Of a stretch of DNA of 64,000 bases, positions 9,326 through 21,000 are shown in pieces (position 1 is the stretch's first letter; the number at the start of each line of letters is the position of its first letter). The position numbers were made by a program, and so were the translations under genes. Source of the DNA: Hsuehochloa calcarea (taxonomy: Eukaryota; Streptophyta; Magnoliopsida; Poales; Poaceae); assembly GCA_036346395.1 (NCBI GenBank), contig CM070598.1, positions 5,377,517-5,441,516 of the forward strand. The letters are read 5' to 3'. The notes below the pieces were generated by a model, which saw only the letters and a list, made by a program, of their open reading frames with translations, was not told where the DNA came from and made no database searches.

Positions 9326-10449
9326 AAGTCAGTCATTTCATTCCATTTCAATTCTAAATCTTTTGTGGCTGCTTTCTTTGGTCAAGTTGATCCTTGATAT
9401 CATTGCTAGCTATCCACTACTACTTTTCCTTGATTTCAAATGCAATTGCATCTCTCAAGTGGAATTCTTTCAAAAGTGATAGCTTATTTTGATCATCTTG
9501 ATCTCGGCATGAGATTTATCTTTTCAAGTGATATCATCTTATTCGTTAAAGTGGTATCCTCTATTCGTCCTTGCCAATCAAAATCTTATTTTATCTAAAG
9601 CTCTCTCCGTTTTGTGGTATCTTTTACAAGTTGTATAAAATCGGATGGGCATATGCTAAAACGATGACAAAGGAGAAGATGACAAGGAAATAAGAAAATC
9701 ATTTGTATGTCAAATGAGAAGAAAGGAATGCCAAGAGGAACCCTTTGTGTAAGGGGGAGTTTTTCTTTGTGAAAAAATTCTTAAAAGATTATGGTGTTAC
9801 AAAATTTATGTAATTTGAGAAAACTATTTTACTTGCCTAAAATGATTTATTGGATCTTGTGAATGAGTGTGTTTCATTCTCATTTGCTTCATTTGGTATT
9901 CATGGAGTGACATTATAAATTATATGCAAGATTAGCTTTTCAAAATCAAGCCTTCCATTCGAAAGTCCAAATATTTTTTACAAGTGGCTTTTTGCTCAAA
10001 ACGGTCAATCTTGTGAAAAACTACACAAAAGTATCTAAAAATGTATTTCAAATGTTTTCAAATGCTTTTGAAGTAAAAATTCCTACTTTGGAAACAAAAT
10101 AGAAAATTTGGCCTCAAAAGGATCTTATATGATCTTGATTTTGAATTAAATGATATATTTCCTTAAATCAAAATTTATTGAGTTTTTGAAAAAGTTTACA
10201 ATACCAAACTGTTGAAAATCTATACTCATTTGAAATTCACCGAAAAACTCGCTTTGACCCAAAATGACCTATTCTTGCATATAGTGAGTTTTGCTATTTG
10301 AGCCGGATTTCTTTGTGTATCTTGGCTTGAAATAGTATTTCTAACTCATACAAATCCAAGAAAGTGAAAATCTCCATGAAACCCAAATTAGCTTGCATTT
10401 TGGATCTTAAAGGCAAAATTGCTCTCTTTATATACCTTCAATGCGCATT

Positions 10450-10780
10450 TTGCCATATCTTTTGAAAGAAAAGTCCTTTTTCAAAAATTCTTGTTGGAAA
10501 ACACTCTAAATAGTCCAAAGTTAAAATCTAGAACTTTTCAAAGAATTTGGACTTCATTTGTAAAAGTATTGACTTTTCTTCTCTTTAAACTAAAATCTTA
10601 CCTACAAAGCTTAAATTGGCATATCTTTTGATTGGAGACTCCTTTTTCGAAAATTCTTCTTGGATAAGTTTCTCAGGAGTCTAAAGTTTATTTCTGCCAA
10701 ATTTGAAGGTATTTAGACTTGAATTGAAAAAGATTTGACTTTTTCTCTCTTTGCTCAAAAGCTGAAATTTCAGATTTATG
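10450..10780 (+). repeat. Degenerate tandem repeat, period about 166 bp
   Basis: TTGCCATATCTTTTG at 10450 and TTGGCATATCTTTTG at 10616 start two related units. Both continue with a CCTTTTTC..AAAATTCTT phrase and, further on, a GACTT..TTGACTTTT phrase (about 10550 and 10716). Weaker copies may continue to about 11060. Confidence 0.6.
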
Positions 10781-11560
10781 CATGGTTTTGAGCAGATTTG
10801 TGAATTTTGTATCTTTAAATGGGTTCACAATTAGAGGAAGCTATAATAATGACATTTGATCCTCTATAGTGGTTCTATGTTGAAAAATTTCTCAAATTTA
10901 TTGGAACCATTTTACCCATTTTCTCAGCTGTCTTTTGAGGCTCAAATGAATTGTCAAAATCTGAAAATCCTGAATTTTTCAGTTTTATGAAACTTTGTGA
11001 TTTTCATATCTTTAAATTGGTTGACATTTGGTTAAGCCTCCCAAAATGAAAATTGTGTGTATATGCCAGCACTAGCTCCATGATTAATTTCATATTTTTC
11101 TGAGCTTGTTTCCACATATTTTCAGTATTGGCCATCTTTGATCTTCTCATTTTGGAATTTGAAAATGTTCTTGAGAAGACTTCAAAGAAGGAGATTATTT
11201 GAATGTATTTCAAATATCATTTCAAGTCGAATCATTTCAAGTGGTTCTCAATATTCTGATTTAAAAGGGGAAAATATTATGATCAATAGGTTTATAACCT
11301 ATCTTTGTTTCTCCTCTCATATCTTGAGAACAAAATCTCCTTTGGTCATATAAGTTCAATTCATACTTTTTGTGACCAACCTCGATATTTGCAAGTGGTA
11401 TCGATTTGCAAACCTCCCTTTGTGTCCTTTTTAGTGATTAATGCCAAAAGGGGGAGAATGTTTTTATCAATATTGTTCATTTGGATGTTTGATTTGTTTA
11501 GACATACCAAAAGAGGGAAAATGCATGCTTTAGATGTGTAAGGGGGAGAATGTGTTCACA

Positions 11561-11713
11561 TGCATTTTGTTTAATGCTTTATGTTTCACCCCATATGATG
11601 CATAGACATAATGCATTTTGTTTAATGCTTTATGTTTCACCCCATATGATGCATAGACATAATGCATTTTGTTTAATGCTTTATGTTTCACCCCATATGA
11701 TGCATAGACATAG
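11561..11713 (+). repeat. 51-bp tandem triplication
   Basis: Three near-perfect copies starting TGCATTTTGTTTAATGC at 11561, 11612 and 11663. The period is a multiple of three, which creates a spurious repetitive minus-strand frame. It lies between two polypurine-like motifs. Confidence 0.93.
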
Positions 11714-11772
11714 TTCATTAGTTTAAATTCTTATCTTATGTCTATGAATATCCAAATGTTGTTATTGATAAT

Positions 11773-11866
11773 GGATTTGTCATCAATCACCAAAAAGGGG
11801 GAGATTGAAAGATCTAGACCCGCCATTATGAGTTAATGGAGTGTTTTGGTGATTAATGACAAATCC
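11773..11866 (+). repeat. Long stem-loop enclosing the polypurine tract and LTR start
   Basis: Arm 11773-11795 (GGATTTGTCAT, CA, ATCACCAAAA) pairs with 11844-11866 (TTTTGGTGAT, TA, ATGACAAATCC): 22 of 23 positions, the only mismatch being C11784-A11855. The loop contains most of the polypurine tract, the first 38 bases of the 3' LTR and the small hairpin CCATTA-TGAGT-TAATGG. One arm lies in the interior and the other in U3, so the structure exists only at the 3' end of the genomic RNA (or in the DNA). Confidence 0.85.
11792..11805 (+). promoter_or_regulatory. Polypurine tract before the 3' LTR
   Basis: AAAAAGGGGGAGA plus one T, directly before TGAAAG of the 3' LTR. This is the plus-strand primer site of reverse transcription. 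Confidence 0.9.
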
Positions 11867-14420
11867 AAATATGAGACTAACTCTTTTATCAAGTATCATC
11901 TTTATGTAGTCTCATTTGGATATAAAGGTGAAACACAACGAGGTATGCAATCGACATCTCAATTTATATAATGTTGCATTTCTCGGATCCAAAATATAGG
12001 ATTGAACTCAACCTTAAGTTAAACTTGAATATGTGCATATGACCTCATTACACATTTGTGTATGCACACATTTAGGGGGAGTTTTATCCTATACTTTGTG
12101 GTTTCATTAGTATTGATCCATATTCCATTTTCCACATATACTAAGGATCTTTACGTTGAAACAAAACCTTTGAGTATACAAAACTTGTGTAGTTCGTATA
12201 TACTCATGTTATGAGTATATAGAACTTGTGTAGTTCTTGTATACTCATGTTAGAATATATATATAACTTGTGTAGTTTATATACTCAATTGTTCTCTCAT
12301 TTATCATCATTAAATTTATGAAAATTTAAGTGGTTATCATCAATTACCAAAGAGGAAAGATTGAGGTATCTTGTCCCACCATTATGAGTTAATGGTATGG
12401 TGTGGTAATTAATGATGATCACATTGTGGAACTAACATTTTCCATGAGTTGGATATACGAGTTATGTTCCAGGATGATGAAGACTTGGGATGATCATGAG
12501 TTGATCATCAAGTCAAAACTTGGTGTAAATGATGCATCATGAGTTGATGCTTATCAAGAAGAGATGATCATGAGTTGATCATCAAGACAAGAGAAGACCC
12601 ATCATGTGTTGATGGAGGTCAAGTGAAGGATCGCATCATGTGTTGATGCATGTGAAGACTCGGGATGGAGAAATCATCATGTGTTGATGATGTTCAAGAC
12701 AAGATCCCGTGAAGAAATCATCATGAGTTGATGAGTGTCAAAGTTAAAGACCGGACTTGAAGTGTTGATGTGCGTCATCAAGCTTCAAGAAGATGCAAGG
12801 CAAAGGTATGACCAGCTAGGGCTAAGGATGTGTTCCTAGTCTTTTACCGTCTTGGTGTTTGGTTGGAAGACCGGATTGCTAGTATAGGTTGCCGTACTAT
12901 TAAGAGGGTCTTAACTAGTAGTTTGAGTTAGTCATGTGTTGATAGCTCATTATATTTGCTCTAGCTCATCTAGGCATGATGCTATTTATTTGCGAATGTG
13001 TTTTGCAAATAATCGAGGCTCATGCATAACCCTTGTAGCATGTGACTTAAGTTTGCAAATCGTTTTGCAAATGGTGTAAGTCCATGTACCTTATTCCTTG
13101 TGATGAGTATTCTAAGGGTTAGCAAATGTGTTTTGTAACCTCACGAGAATATCGTCTTTGAAACCTTGTCGAAAATTGCATTCAAATGGCGAATGTGTTT
13201 TGCCATTTGAAGTGGTGCAATTGGCTTTGGCTCTGTGTTCGCCGGTCGGATGGCGGTAGTCACCGATCGGGCCGTTGGCAAATCGGTCCGACCGGTGTGC
13301 TACTGGCGATCGACCGATTACACTTGAACCGATTTCCTTGTGCGGAAGTTCATTGTTGTAAAATCGAGCTTCGCGGTGAGAAGTTCGGAGTTCGAGAGCG
13401 GTTTTCGAGCTCCCATTTTGGGGACTTAGCCAAATTCGCGAAGGCGGTCGGACCGGCCGGCACGGGCGATCGGACCGATATCTGCGCGATCCGACGGCCG
13501 ATGCATGGCGGTCGAGACCGTGAAGGCCCAACGGCTACTTTTCTAGCCGTTGGCGCATAGAAAGATCCGACCGCCATTGGTTGGCGGTCGACCGCCTGGG
13601 CTGCTTTTGATGGAATCTTCTCCCAACGGCTAGTTTTTGTGTGTGGGCTATATATAGACACCTTGGCGGTTGGGAGAAGTTCTTGATGCCATTGTTAAGT
13701 GATACACTCATTCTTTGAGCTAAGAGCAAGTCTCTATTCTCTTTTGTGCATGTGTTGCACTTGGTGAGACTAGAGAGCAAACCCTAAGTGCATGTGTTGC
13801 CTTAGGTAGTGGATTGTGTATCCACGTGGCGTTGACACTTGATTAGTTCAAGTGAAAGTTTGGATTTGTTACTCTTGGTGTTTGCCGACACCTAGGCGGC
13901 GTGGAGGCGTCGTGCTCGGTGACCTTCTCAAGAAGCTTGTGAGAAGGCCCGCGGTTGTGAGTGGTTTGGTGCTCGCCATCTCGGAGTGGAGGAAGAGCAA
14001 CTATAGTTGAGCGAGGTGTTGGTTCGGTTTGGAACCGGTCCAAGTGTTGGACTTACCTCGGAGGTGTGTGCTCATTTGAGGAGCCGGTCCAACGCGGGTT
14101 GGGCTTACCTCAACGTGGATTAGGGGAGACCGGCAAGTCTCCGAACACCACGGTAAAACATAATCGTGTCATCTTGTTTTTACTTGTGCTTTACTTTGAG
14201 CTATTTACATTCTTGCTTTAATTGCTTATATATCTTGTATGATTGCTCATATTGTATTGTGTTCATTTTGTCGGTGCACTTAGTTGAGCCTAGTTGTTTT
14301 AGGTTTTAATTGTGCAAAACCAATTCGATATTAGCTTCCGCATTTATATATTGGTTTAGCGCGATAGATTTTTTAAAACCGCCTATTCACCCCCCTCTAG
14401 TCGGCCACCTCGATCTTACA
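11806..14420 (+). repeat. 3' LTR of the TR-GAG element
   Basis: A 2615-bp copy of 4117-6748, with the same hairpin sets (family A about 12410-12740, B about 12985-13225, C about 13745-13855), TATA box about 13649 and terminus TCTTACA. Outside the GC palindrome block most differences are small indels (for example a G lost in AAATGCG near 13059 and AAG lost near 12709). Such a pattern can mean age, or uncorrected long-read errors. Confidence 0.93.
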
Positions 14421-14425
14421 GCGGG
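14421..14425. repeat. Target-site duplication, right copy (GCGGG)
   Basis: Five bases immediately after the 3' LTR, identical to 4112-4116. Confidence 0.93.
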
Positions 14426-15019
14426 GCGAACGGGCGAAGGGAGGAGAAGGTGAGGAGAATGTGAGGCGGCAGGCTCGGGACGGGAGGGAGCCGGGAGGAG
14501 AAGGGGGTCAGAGGAGGGGGAGATGAAGGGGCACGTGGGCCGCGCGGCACGACCAAAGGGAATATAGCCGTTACGAGCTATTTTGGCCTGGTGGGTCGTG
14601 CTAGGTAAGGCATAATACAACCCATCTAGCCCGTAACATTCGAATTTTTGAAAATTTGGATGATTTTTTTTAAAAAAATTAATGTTTTTTTTTACCATTT
14701 GGAGCTTTAAAACTAGCAAAAACATTATTATAAAATCCCAATTTTTTCATATAAATATGCACCATACCCCCCTCATTCAGCACATATCTATTCCTCAAAC
14801 TCTCTTTCGTTGTAAGATAATTTGGCAAATTTCAAAAAAAAATTATGACATATTTTGACAAATTCAAATTCTAGCGACAAGTCGTCAAAAGAGGCATGAT
14901 ACTGCTTTTTTGTATATTATTATTGTTATGCTAAGATGGAAATAATAATAGTGTTATTTTTTATTTTACGCAGTTTTCGTTATGAAAAATTACGATATCT
15001 TCGCTCTCACTGAGTATGG

Positions 15020-16010
15020 AATTTCACCGAGGAGGTTGCAACCATGAGGAGACTGCGGCTGTCTCAAACCAACCGAAGGTTTTATAGGAAGAGTAAGGCG
15101 GAGTTCCGTCATCAAGCTCTAAGTCAGCATCTTCGTCGGCGACCACCGAGCAAAGAGGTCGAGGTCGTCTACATCCGGTGTTTGGGAGAATTTCGACAGG
15201 GCAACCAAGCCATACGCACAAGAAAATCAGGTACCATATGTTGTTTGCAAAAATATCGTAATGAATTGTCAGCGAAGTCTACAAGATGAATAAGGCACTT
15301 GTAAAGACATGCTCAAGATGTAAGGCTAAGCAAGAATTGCTAATGAGGCAAACGCACTGCAACAGTACAACCCCGACGGTACGGTACGTAGTTGGGACTA
15401 TGATCATGAGATAGCCCGTCAATCTCTCTGTCGTTTAATTGTTTCTAAGGATTTACTGGCTTTGAGGAGTCTACTTTCCAAACTTACATTATGACTGCGC
15501 ATAATCTTATATTTTATATCGTTTCTAAACAGACAACAACTAGGGATGTAGTAAAAAACTACAATGAACGTTGTGATATATTAAAGGATCAATTCGCTAC
15601 GTGCATATTTTCAGGGGCTCTGACCTCAAACATATGGAGTGGTCGCACTAGGGAGGATTATCTTAGTATAGTTGCTCATCATGTTAATGATGACTGGGTA
15701 ATGGTGAAAAGAATTATATGTTTAAAATTAATTGATGTAGCATATACGACTGAGAATATTACATACTGTATTATCAAAGTCGTGTAAGAATTTGGTCTTA
15801 CAAACAAAATATTTGCAATTACTCTAGACAATGTCGCTGCGAACTCTAAGGCCATGGATATTTTTACTCTAGTCTTTAGTACATATGTCTATTCCTTCTT
15901 GCTACATAAACGATACGCTTGCCATATTATTAACCTTATGGTAAAATCATGTTTGAAGAGGTTGGATGTGTATCTTAAAGCTTTTCGTGATGCGGTATCT
16001 TTTTTTGAAT
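15020..16010 (+). pseudogene. Ac/RICESLEEPER-like hAT transposase, decayed
   Basis: A broken reading frame carries a BED-type zinc-finger remnant (ENFDRATKPY about 15190, then RNELSAKST about 15260). The catalytic-domain part is at 15491-15787: IWSGRTREDYLSIVAHHVNDDW, read with a break here as IWSGRTRED then YLSIVAHHVNDDW, followed by KRIICLKLIDVAYT. After a TAA it continues as EFGLTNKIFAITLDN, the conserved ITLDN block. Frames change several times. Active hAT transposases cut and paste DNA with an RNase-H-like fold and leave 8-bp duplications; this copy cannot be active. It is closely related to hAT#2 in the opposite orientation. Confidence 0.8.
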
Positions 16011-16200
16011 AATTCTAACGTAAGAATAACAACATATAAGAACTTCTACATGGCAATGGGTACACGTCTAAAAAAGTTTGTTTGGACACACCGGTAAGAT
16101 GGAACTCTAGTTACTTGATTCTTAAGAGTCTTTTGCCGTATAAGAGTACTTTTTCTGTTTTTTATTCAATTGCAATATCCGAGCACTAACGGTAATGTAC

Positions 16201-18002
16201 TATTGTCTGAGTAGTATTGGTTCATTACTGGGAACATATTACAGTTTTTAGCCGTGTCTACATCAGTGGTTTTTCTACCGGCGAAAACAAGGCACTCTCT
16301 TGCAAACAGTACTACCATTTTGCACCGATCCAAATTTCCAATCCTGTAGCAGTAGCATCTTGTACTCCTATGTGCGTTGCATGCTTTGGTCCTGTCCAAG
16401 TACAATGGGAACAGTGGCAGGCTCCCCTTGCACAATGTTGTGACTTGTTCTCCCCCATATCCACATTTCCTTTCCCTCCTCCAAAGCAAACAAATGGCCA
16501 GTGCAAAAGTTGGCACAGTGTGGCTTTCCAGCGCCCCAGCTCACCTGGGCGAGTAGGGTAGTACTCCTGTACCAGTACACTGGGCTTTCTTTATTTTTCC
16601 TTTCCTTTCCTTGGCTTTACTGTTATGTAGGCTTTGGATGTGAGAGGTGAGGGGAGCTCAAGTACGCATGCATACATGCCTAGGAGGACCACCTTAGCAG
16701 CTAAGCATCTCTAGGCCTGCCACCTGCTTGTAAGTTGTAAGAGATCTAGATGCAGTGCAGTGCAGTGCTGCATCTGCATGGAGCTTTAGCTGAGTTACTA
16801 ATATGTTTTGTAAAAAAGAAAGAAAGAAAGAAATGGTGGCCTGGTGGTGGTGGTAGTGCTGGCCTTGGACAGTACTTGGACCACAGGCAGGCATGCCAGT
16901 ATTAAATTTTAGATCAAAGATAGTAGATTCAAAGTGCTTATGATGTGTCTAATCAAGCAGCATGGCTGTGTATTAATCAACCTAGCTTCTGAGTTCTGAG
17001 TTCGCTCTCTTCTGTAGCCTGTGCCTGTGTGTGTGTGTGTGAGCTGCAGCTTGCTAATAGAAAACTTTGCTGCATGCCTGCCATTGAATCTTGATAGAAA
17101 CAAATATAGCAACCATAGAGATACAACAAAACTCTCATGATACAAACATACTAGCTGGTTATGCATTCACTTCCCTTCTGCCCTTTTGGATGGACAATCT
17201 CTTGTCATTGCTTTGGTGTAAATCTTAGTGGCACAGACCTATGGCACGCAAAGATTTTGCATTTTGTACTATATGCATTCTTAGCTAGTTGGGTCATATA
17301 ATATGCCCGTTAAGAGTACTAGCGCTACCTACTAGGAAGGATCTGATTATATACAATTTAATGCATGCACATTCTTTTTTTTGTCCTACTACAGTTACAG
17401 TATACTATTTACAAATCCATCCCAAAAATTAAGCAGCTTTTAAATTAACTGCTCCTAAAATATGTGTGTGAACTATCTACAACTTTGAGTGTATACTCAT
17501 GAGTTTTTGTCTCATTTTGAAGCAATATAGCAAAAATATCTATTTAAAAACGAAATGATAAAAATAACATCTCTACCGAGGCAGAGGGACTATCGCTAAC
17601 CTAATCCGCGGCAAGTCGCCTGCACACGGCACCTGCCGCGGACTGAGTTACCAGCAAGTGACCTGTTGTGGTCTAAATGCGTGGCAGACTACTTGCTACC
17701 GGCTGGGAGGTCGCTACATGTCTTGCCGTGCTTTGGGTGTGTAACAAATGTGATATTTCTACCATTTCATTTGAGGAGAGGATATTTTAACTTTTTCGCT
17801 TAAGAACATGCTAAACGAGCCAAAAGTCTCCCCATCTCATTCTCTGCCAATCTTGGTGGAGCAGTCTTGAGGAAACTACAATTACACTTACATGTTCATG
17901 TATGAAGGCTGGTTGCCTGGTAGTCCCCATGCATGTTCCAGGATTGACTTGGTTGTACCTGCTTAGCCATATGGCCAACGCATTATACCACTTTTCTACA
18001 GC
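16201..18002. other. Intergenic stretch between two hAT copies
   Basis: No supported gene. Contains a small AAAG run (16816-16832), a (TG)n tract (about 17026-17042), a GCAGT repeat near 16752 and a putative MITE at 17531-17791. The 114-residue plus frame at 16217-16561 lacks any recognisable motif. Confidence 0.5.
17531..17791. mobile_element. Putative MITE with imperfect terminal inverted repeats
   Basis: AAAATATC near 17533 and the arm 17548-17570 (AACGAAATGATAAAAATAAC) find an imperfect reverse complement in 17748-17791 (CATTTCATTT, GATATTTTAA). The GC-rich core carries CCGCGG-like motifs. No clear target duplication. Confidence 0.4.
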
Positions 18003-18010
18003 TCCATACG

Positions 18011-21000
18011 CAGATCTGGCTAAACAGGCCGTCCGAACCGGCATGGCACGGGCTTATTAGGCTCAATTCATTCTGATTCAGCTACTATTTGTGTCGTATC
18101 GGGTCAGTCCATAGGCCGGGGAGGCGGCTCAGGCATGGTCCATTAGGCATTCGTGCCGTGCTGAGCTGGCCTGAGCCCATTTTACCCGTCGGGTTAAGTG
18201 TAACCCGATTAACCCGTTTGACCAGTAAGAATTAAAAAAAAACAAAAAAAATCTAAAAAAATAGAAAAATGTGTAGAATTCAGAAGTAGACATGAAAATT
18301 TAAAAAATAAGACAGTCTTATTGAAAATGTAATAAAGAGCTTTATTAATGTCCAACTGACAACCTCGTTAAAACTTTCGTCAAGTAAAAACTAAAAATGA
18401 GAAAACCTTGGCAAAAGAAAAAGAATACATCATATAGCTCTATAATTGTACATACATGATACATCCTTGTTCTATGTATCGATGTCATTGTCTAAGTACA
18501 GATTTTCGAACACCTTCGACAACTTTGAATTTTCTACTGAGTGTTGTGTTCGTGAATCAGCTTATTCCCGGTCCTTCATAGTTAGAAGGATCTTCACCAT
18601 CTCACCTATAAGACTTGTTCTTCTCTCCTCCAATATTCTTCTAGAAATACTGAAAGCAGTATCGGAGGAAACCGTAGAGACGGGAACAGTTAACACATCA
18701 TGTGTAAGTATGGATAGCACGTGATATGTTAACTTATGGGCTTGCCACCACTATAAGATACCGACGTCTTTTGAATTGAAATCCACCGTATCGCTGTACA
18801 GATAAATGTATAGTTCTCTGCTCCTTATGGGTCTTGGCTGGGCACACGTTGGTGTAGAAGAAGAAGAAGACGTGGACCTAGAGGAAGAGGCACCGAAGAT
18901 TGCGCCCCACATATTTATCTTCCCACTTGAGGTGGGGGCTACTGGAGGTCGTTGCGAGTGGACTCTCCAGAACTTATTTTCATACCTTTGGTAAACCTCG
19001 TATAACCGAGAACGAACTTCTGCAAAATAGTTAGTATAGTTTAGCCCCGTAGCATCACTAAAAAGATCAAGTACAATACCAAATGCATCAATTTTAGCCA
19101 TAGGATCTAAAAGAAATGCAAATGCATATAAGTAAGGGAGTTCTCTCCAATACTTAAGGTATTTAGATTTCATAAAAATAACAACATCGTGTAAGACTAA
19201 GTCATTTTCATAAATTTTCAATTGAGTGTAATCCGTAAAATAATATGCACAATGATAGGAAATGTTGGATAATAGACAGGGGATAAAGTAATAGTTGCCT
19301 CATAAATTTTTTCTAAAAATGGCACTATCTTCTCAACAACGAACTAATGTTGCTCAGTTAATAGTATAGTACCGCCAGTGCTAAGATAGTGTGTTTGAAT
19401 AAAAACAGAAAAAGTGCTCTTGTATGGTAAAAGATTCTTAAGCATGAGGTAAGTAGAGTTCCACCTTACATCCATGTCCAAATCGAACTTTATTGGATGT
19501 ACACTAATTACCCTGCAGAAGTTCTTATATTATGTTATTCTTACGTTAGAATTATTCAAGAAAGAAAACGCATCACGAAAAGCTTTGATATACGGATTCA
19601 ACCTCTTCAAACCACATTTGACATAAGGTTGATAATATGACAAGCGCATCGTTGATGTAGCAAGAAGGAATTGGCATATGTACTTAACATTGGAGTAAGA
19701 ATGTCCATGGTCCTAGAGTTTGAAGCGACATTGTCTAAAGTAATTGTGGATATTTTGTCTATAAGACCAAAGTCTTCCACAACTTTGATAATACAGTTCG
19801 CAATATTCTCCCCCGTGTATGCTACATCAATTAATTTCAAAACTATAATCCTTTTCTGCATTACCCAGTCGTCATTAACATAATGCGCAGCTACACTAAG
19901 TTAATCCTCCCTAGCCCGACCACTCCATATGTCTGAGGTCAGGGCCACCGAAAATGTGCTCATACTAAATTATTTTTTATTTTATTACGATGTTTATTAG
20001 AGTATTTCACTAGATCCCTAGTTGTTGTCTATCTAGAAACAGAAGAAAATCTAGAATTATACGCAGTCCTAATGTAATTTTAGAAAGAAACAGACTCGCC
20101 AAAGCCTAACAGTAAATCCTCAGAAGCAATTAAACGACAGAGAGATTGGTGGGCTACCTGAGGATCGTAGTGCCAGCTAGATATCGTACCATCGGGGTTG
20201 TATTGTAGCTGCATCTGCCTCATCACCAATACTTGCTTGGTTCGACATCATGTAGCATGTCAAAGCAAGTGTCTCGTTCCACCTGTAGACTTTGCAGATA
20301 ATTCATGGCGATAAATTTTACAAATAGCATATGGTATCTCATTTCTCGCTGCGTCTTGGTTGGTTGTCCTGTCAAAATTCTCCCACACCCCCGATGTAGA
20401 CGGTCTCGACCTCTTTGCTTCGGTTGCCATGGAGCTTGATGCCGCCGTGGAGCTTGATGACAGAACTCCACCTTGCTCATCCGATGAAACCTCCGGTTGG
20501 CTTGAGGTAGCCGCGGCCGCCTACATGGACACAATTTTCTCTGGTGAAAGTCTGTAATCACCAAGAGCAAAGCTATCGTAAGGACTGTCTATAACGAGAA
20601 CTGCAAAATCGAAACAAACACTATTACTACTTTCATCTTAGCATAACAAAAACTAATAATAAAAGTATTACAAAATAGTATTGTACCTCTTTCACTGATT
20701 TGCTGTTGAAAATTGAAATATTTAAATTTTGGCATAATTTTTTTGAATTTTACCAAATTAGCTTAACACGGATTTGAATTTGCTCGACACAATTTCAAAG
20801 AGAGAATAGAGAATGAAGGGGTGCTGGATGAGGGGGGTATAGTGAATATTTATAGAAAAAATTTAGGATTATTTTTTTTGGCTATTTTTTAAGACTCCAA
20901 CGGTCAAGAAACGGCTAAAATCTCCAATAGCTGAATTTTTCGAGCCGTGCCGTGCCTAGGCACGGCCCGACTGCCCCTCCCCTGCCTAGCCTGCATGCGC

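Larger units (their letters stand above)
8189..11772 (+). other. Non-coding interior in place of pol
   Basis: About 3.6 kb of AT-rich DNA with no protease, integrase, RT or RNase H motif in any frame. It contains polypurine-like motifs at 8454 and 9751 (AAGGGGGAGT), about 11445 (AAAAGGGGGAGAATG) and 11540 (AAGGGGGAGAATG), an inverted repeat (9231-9325), degenerate tandem repeats (10440-11060) and a 51-bp triplication (11561-11713). The region around 8540-8710 resembles 9950-10080 loosely. In autonomous relatives pol (about 4 kb) lies here. Confidence 0.8.
4117..14420 (+). mobile_element. Complete gag-only LTR retrotransposon (TR-GAG type, Sirevirus-like Copia)
   Basis: A 10.3-kb element with two near-identical LTRs of about 2.6 kb (4117-6748 and 11806-14420), both starting TGAAAGATC and ending TCTTACA, flanked by a perfect 5-bp duplication GCGGG. 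TGGTATCAGAGC (complement of initiator-Met tRNA) follows the 5' LTR and AAAAAGGGGGAGA precedes the 3' LTR. The 5.1-kb interior carries only a damaged gag with two zinc knuckles. No protease, integrase, RT or RNase H is visible, so movement would need enzymes from another element. The gag type and the repeated polypurine-like motifs place it near Sireviruses (established features of that genus); the exact family is inference. It inserted into hAT#1. Confidence 0.92.
14421..16200 (+). mobile_element. Right part of hAT#1
   Basis: Resumes hAT#1 after the retroelement: GC-rich spacer (14421-14540), AT-rich leader, then the transposase remains (15020-16010). 14560-15010 resembles the reverse complement of 20640-20940 in hAT#2, including the phrase around TTGGCAAATTTCAAAAAAAA against its counterpart. 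Similarity to hAT#2 fades after about 16200; no 3' terminus was found, so the element is 3'-truncated. Confidence 0.7.
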
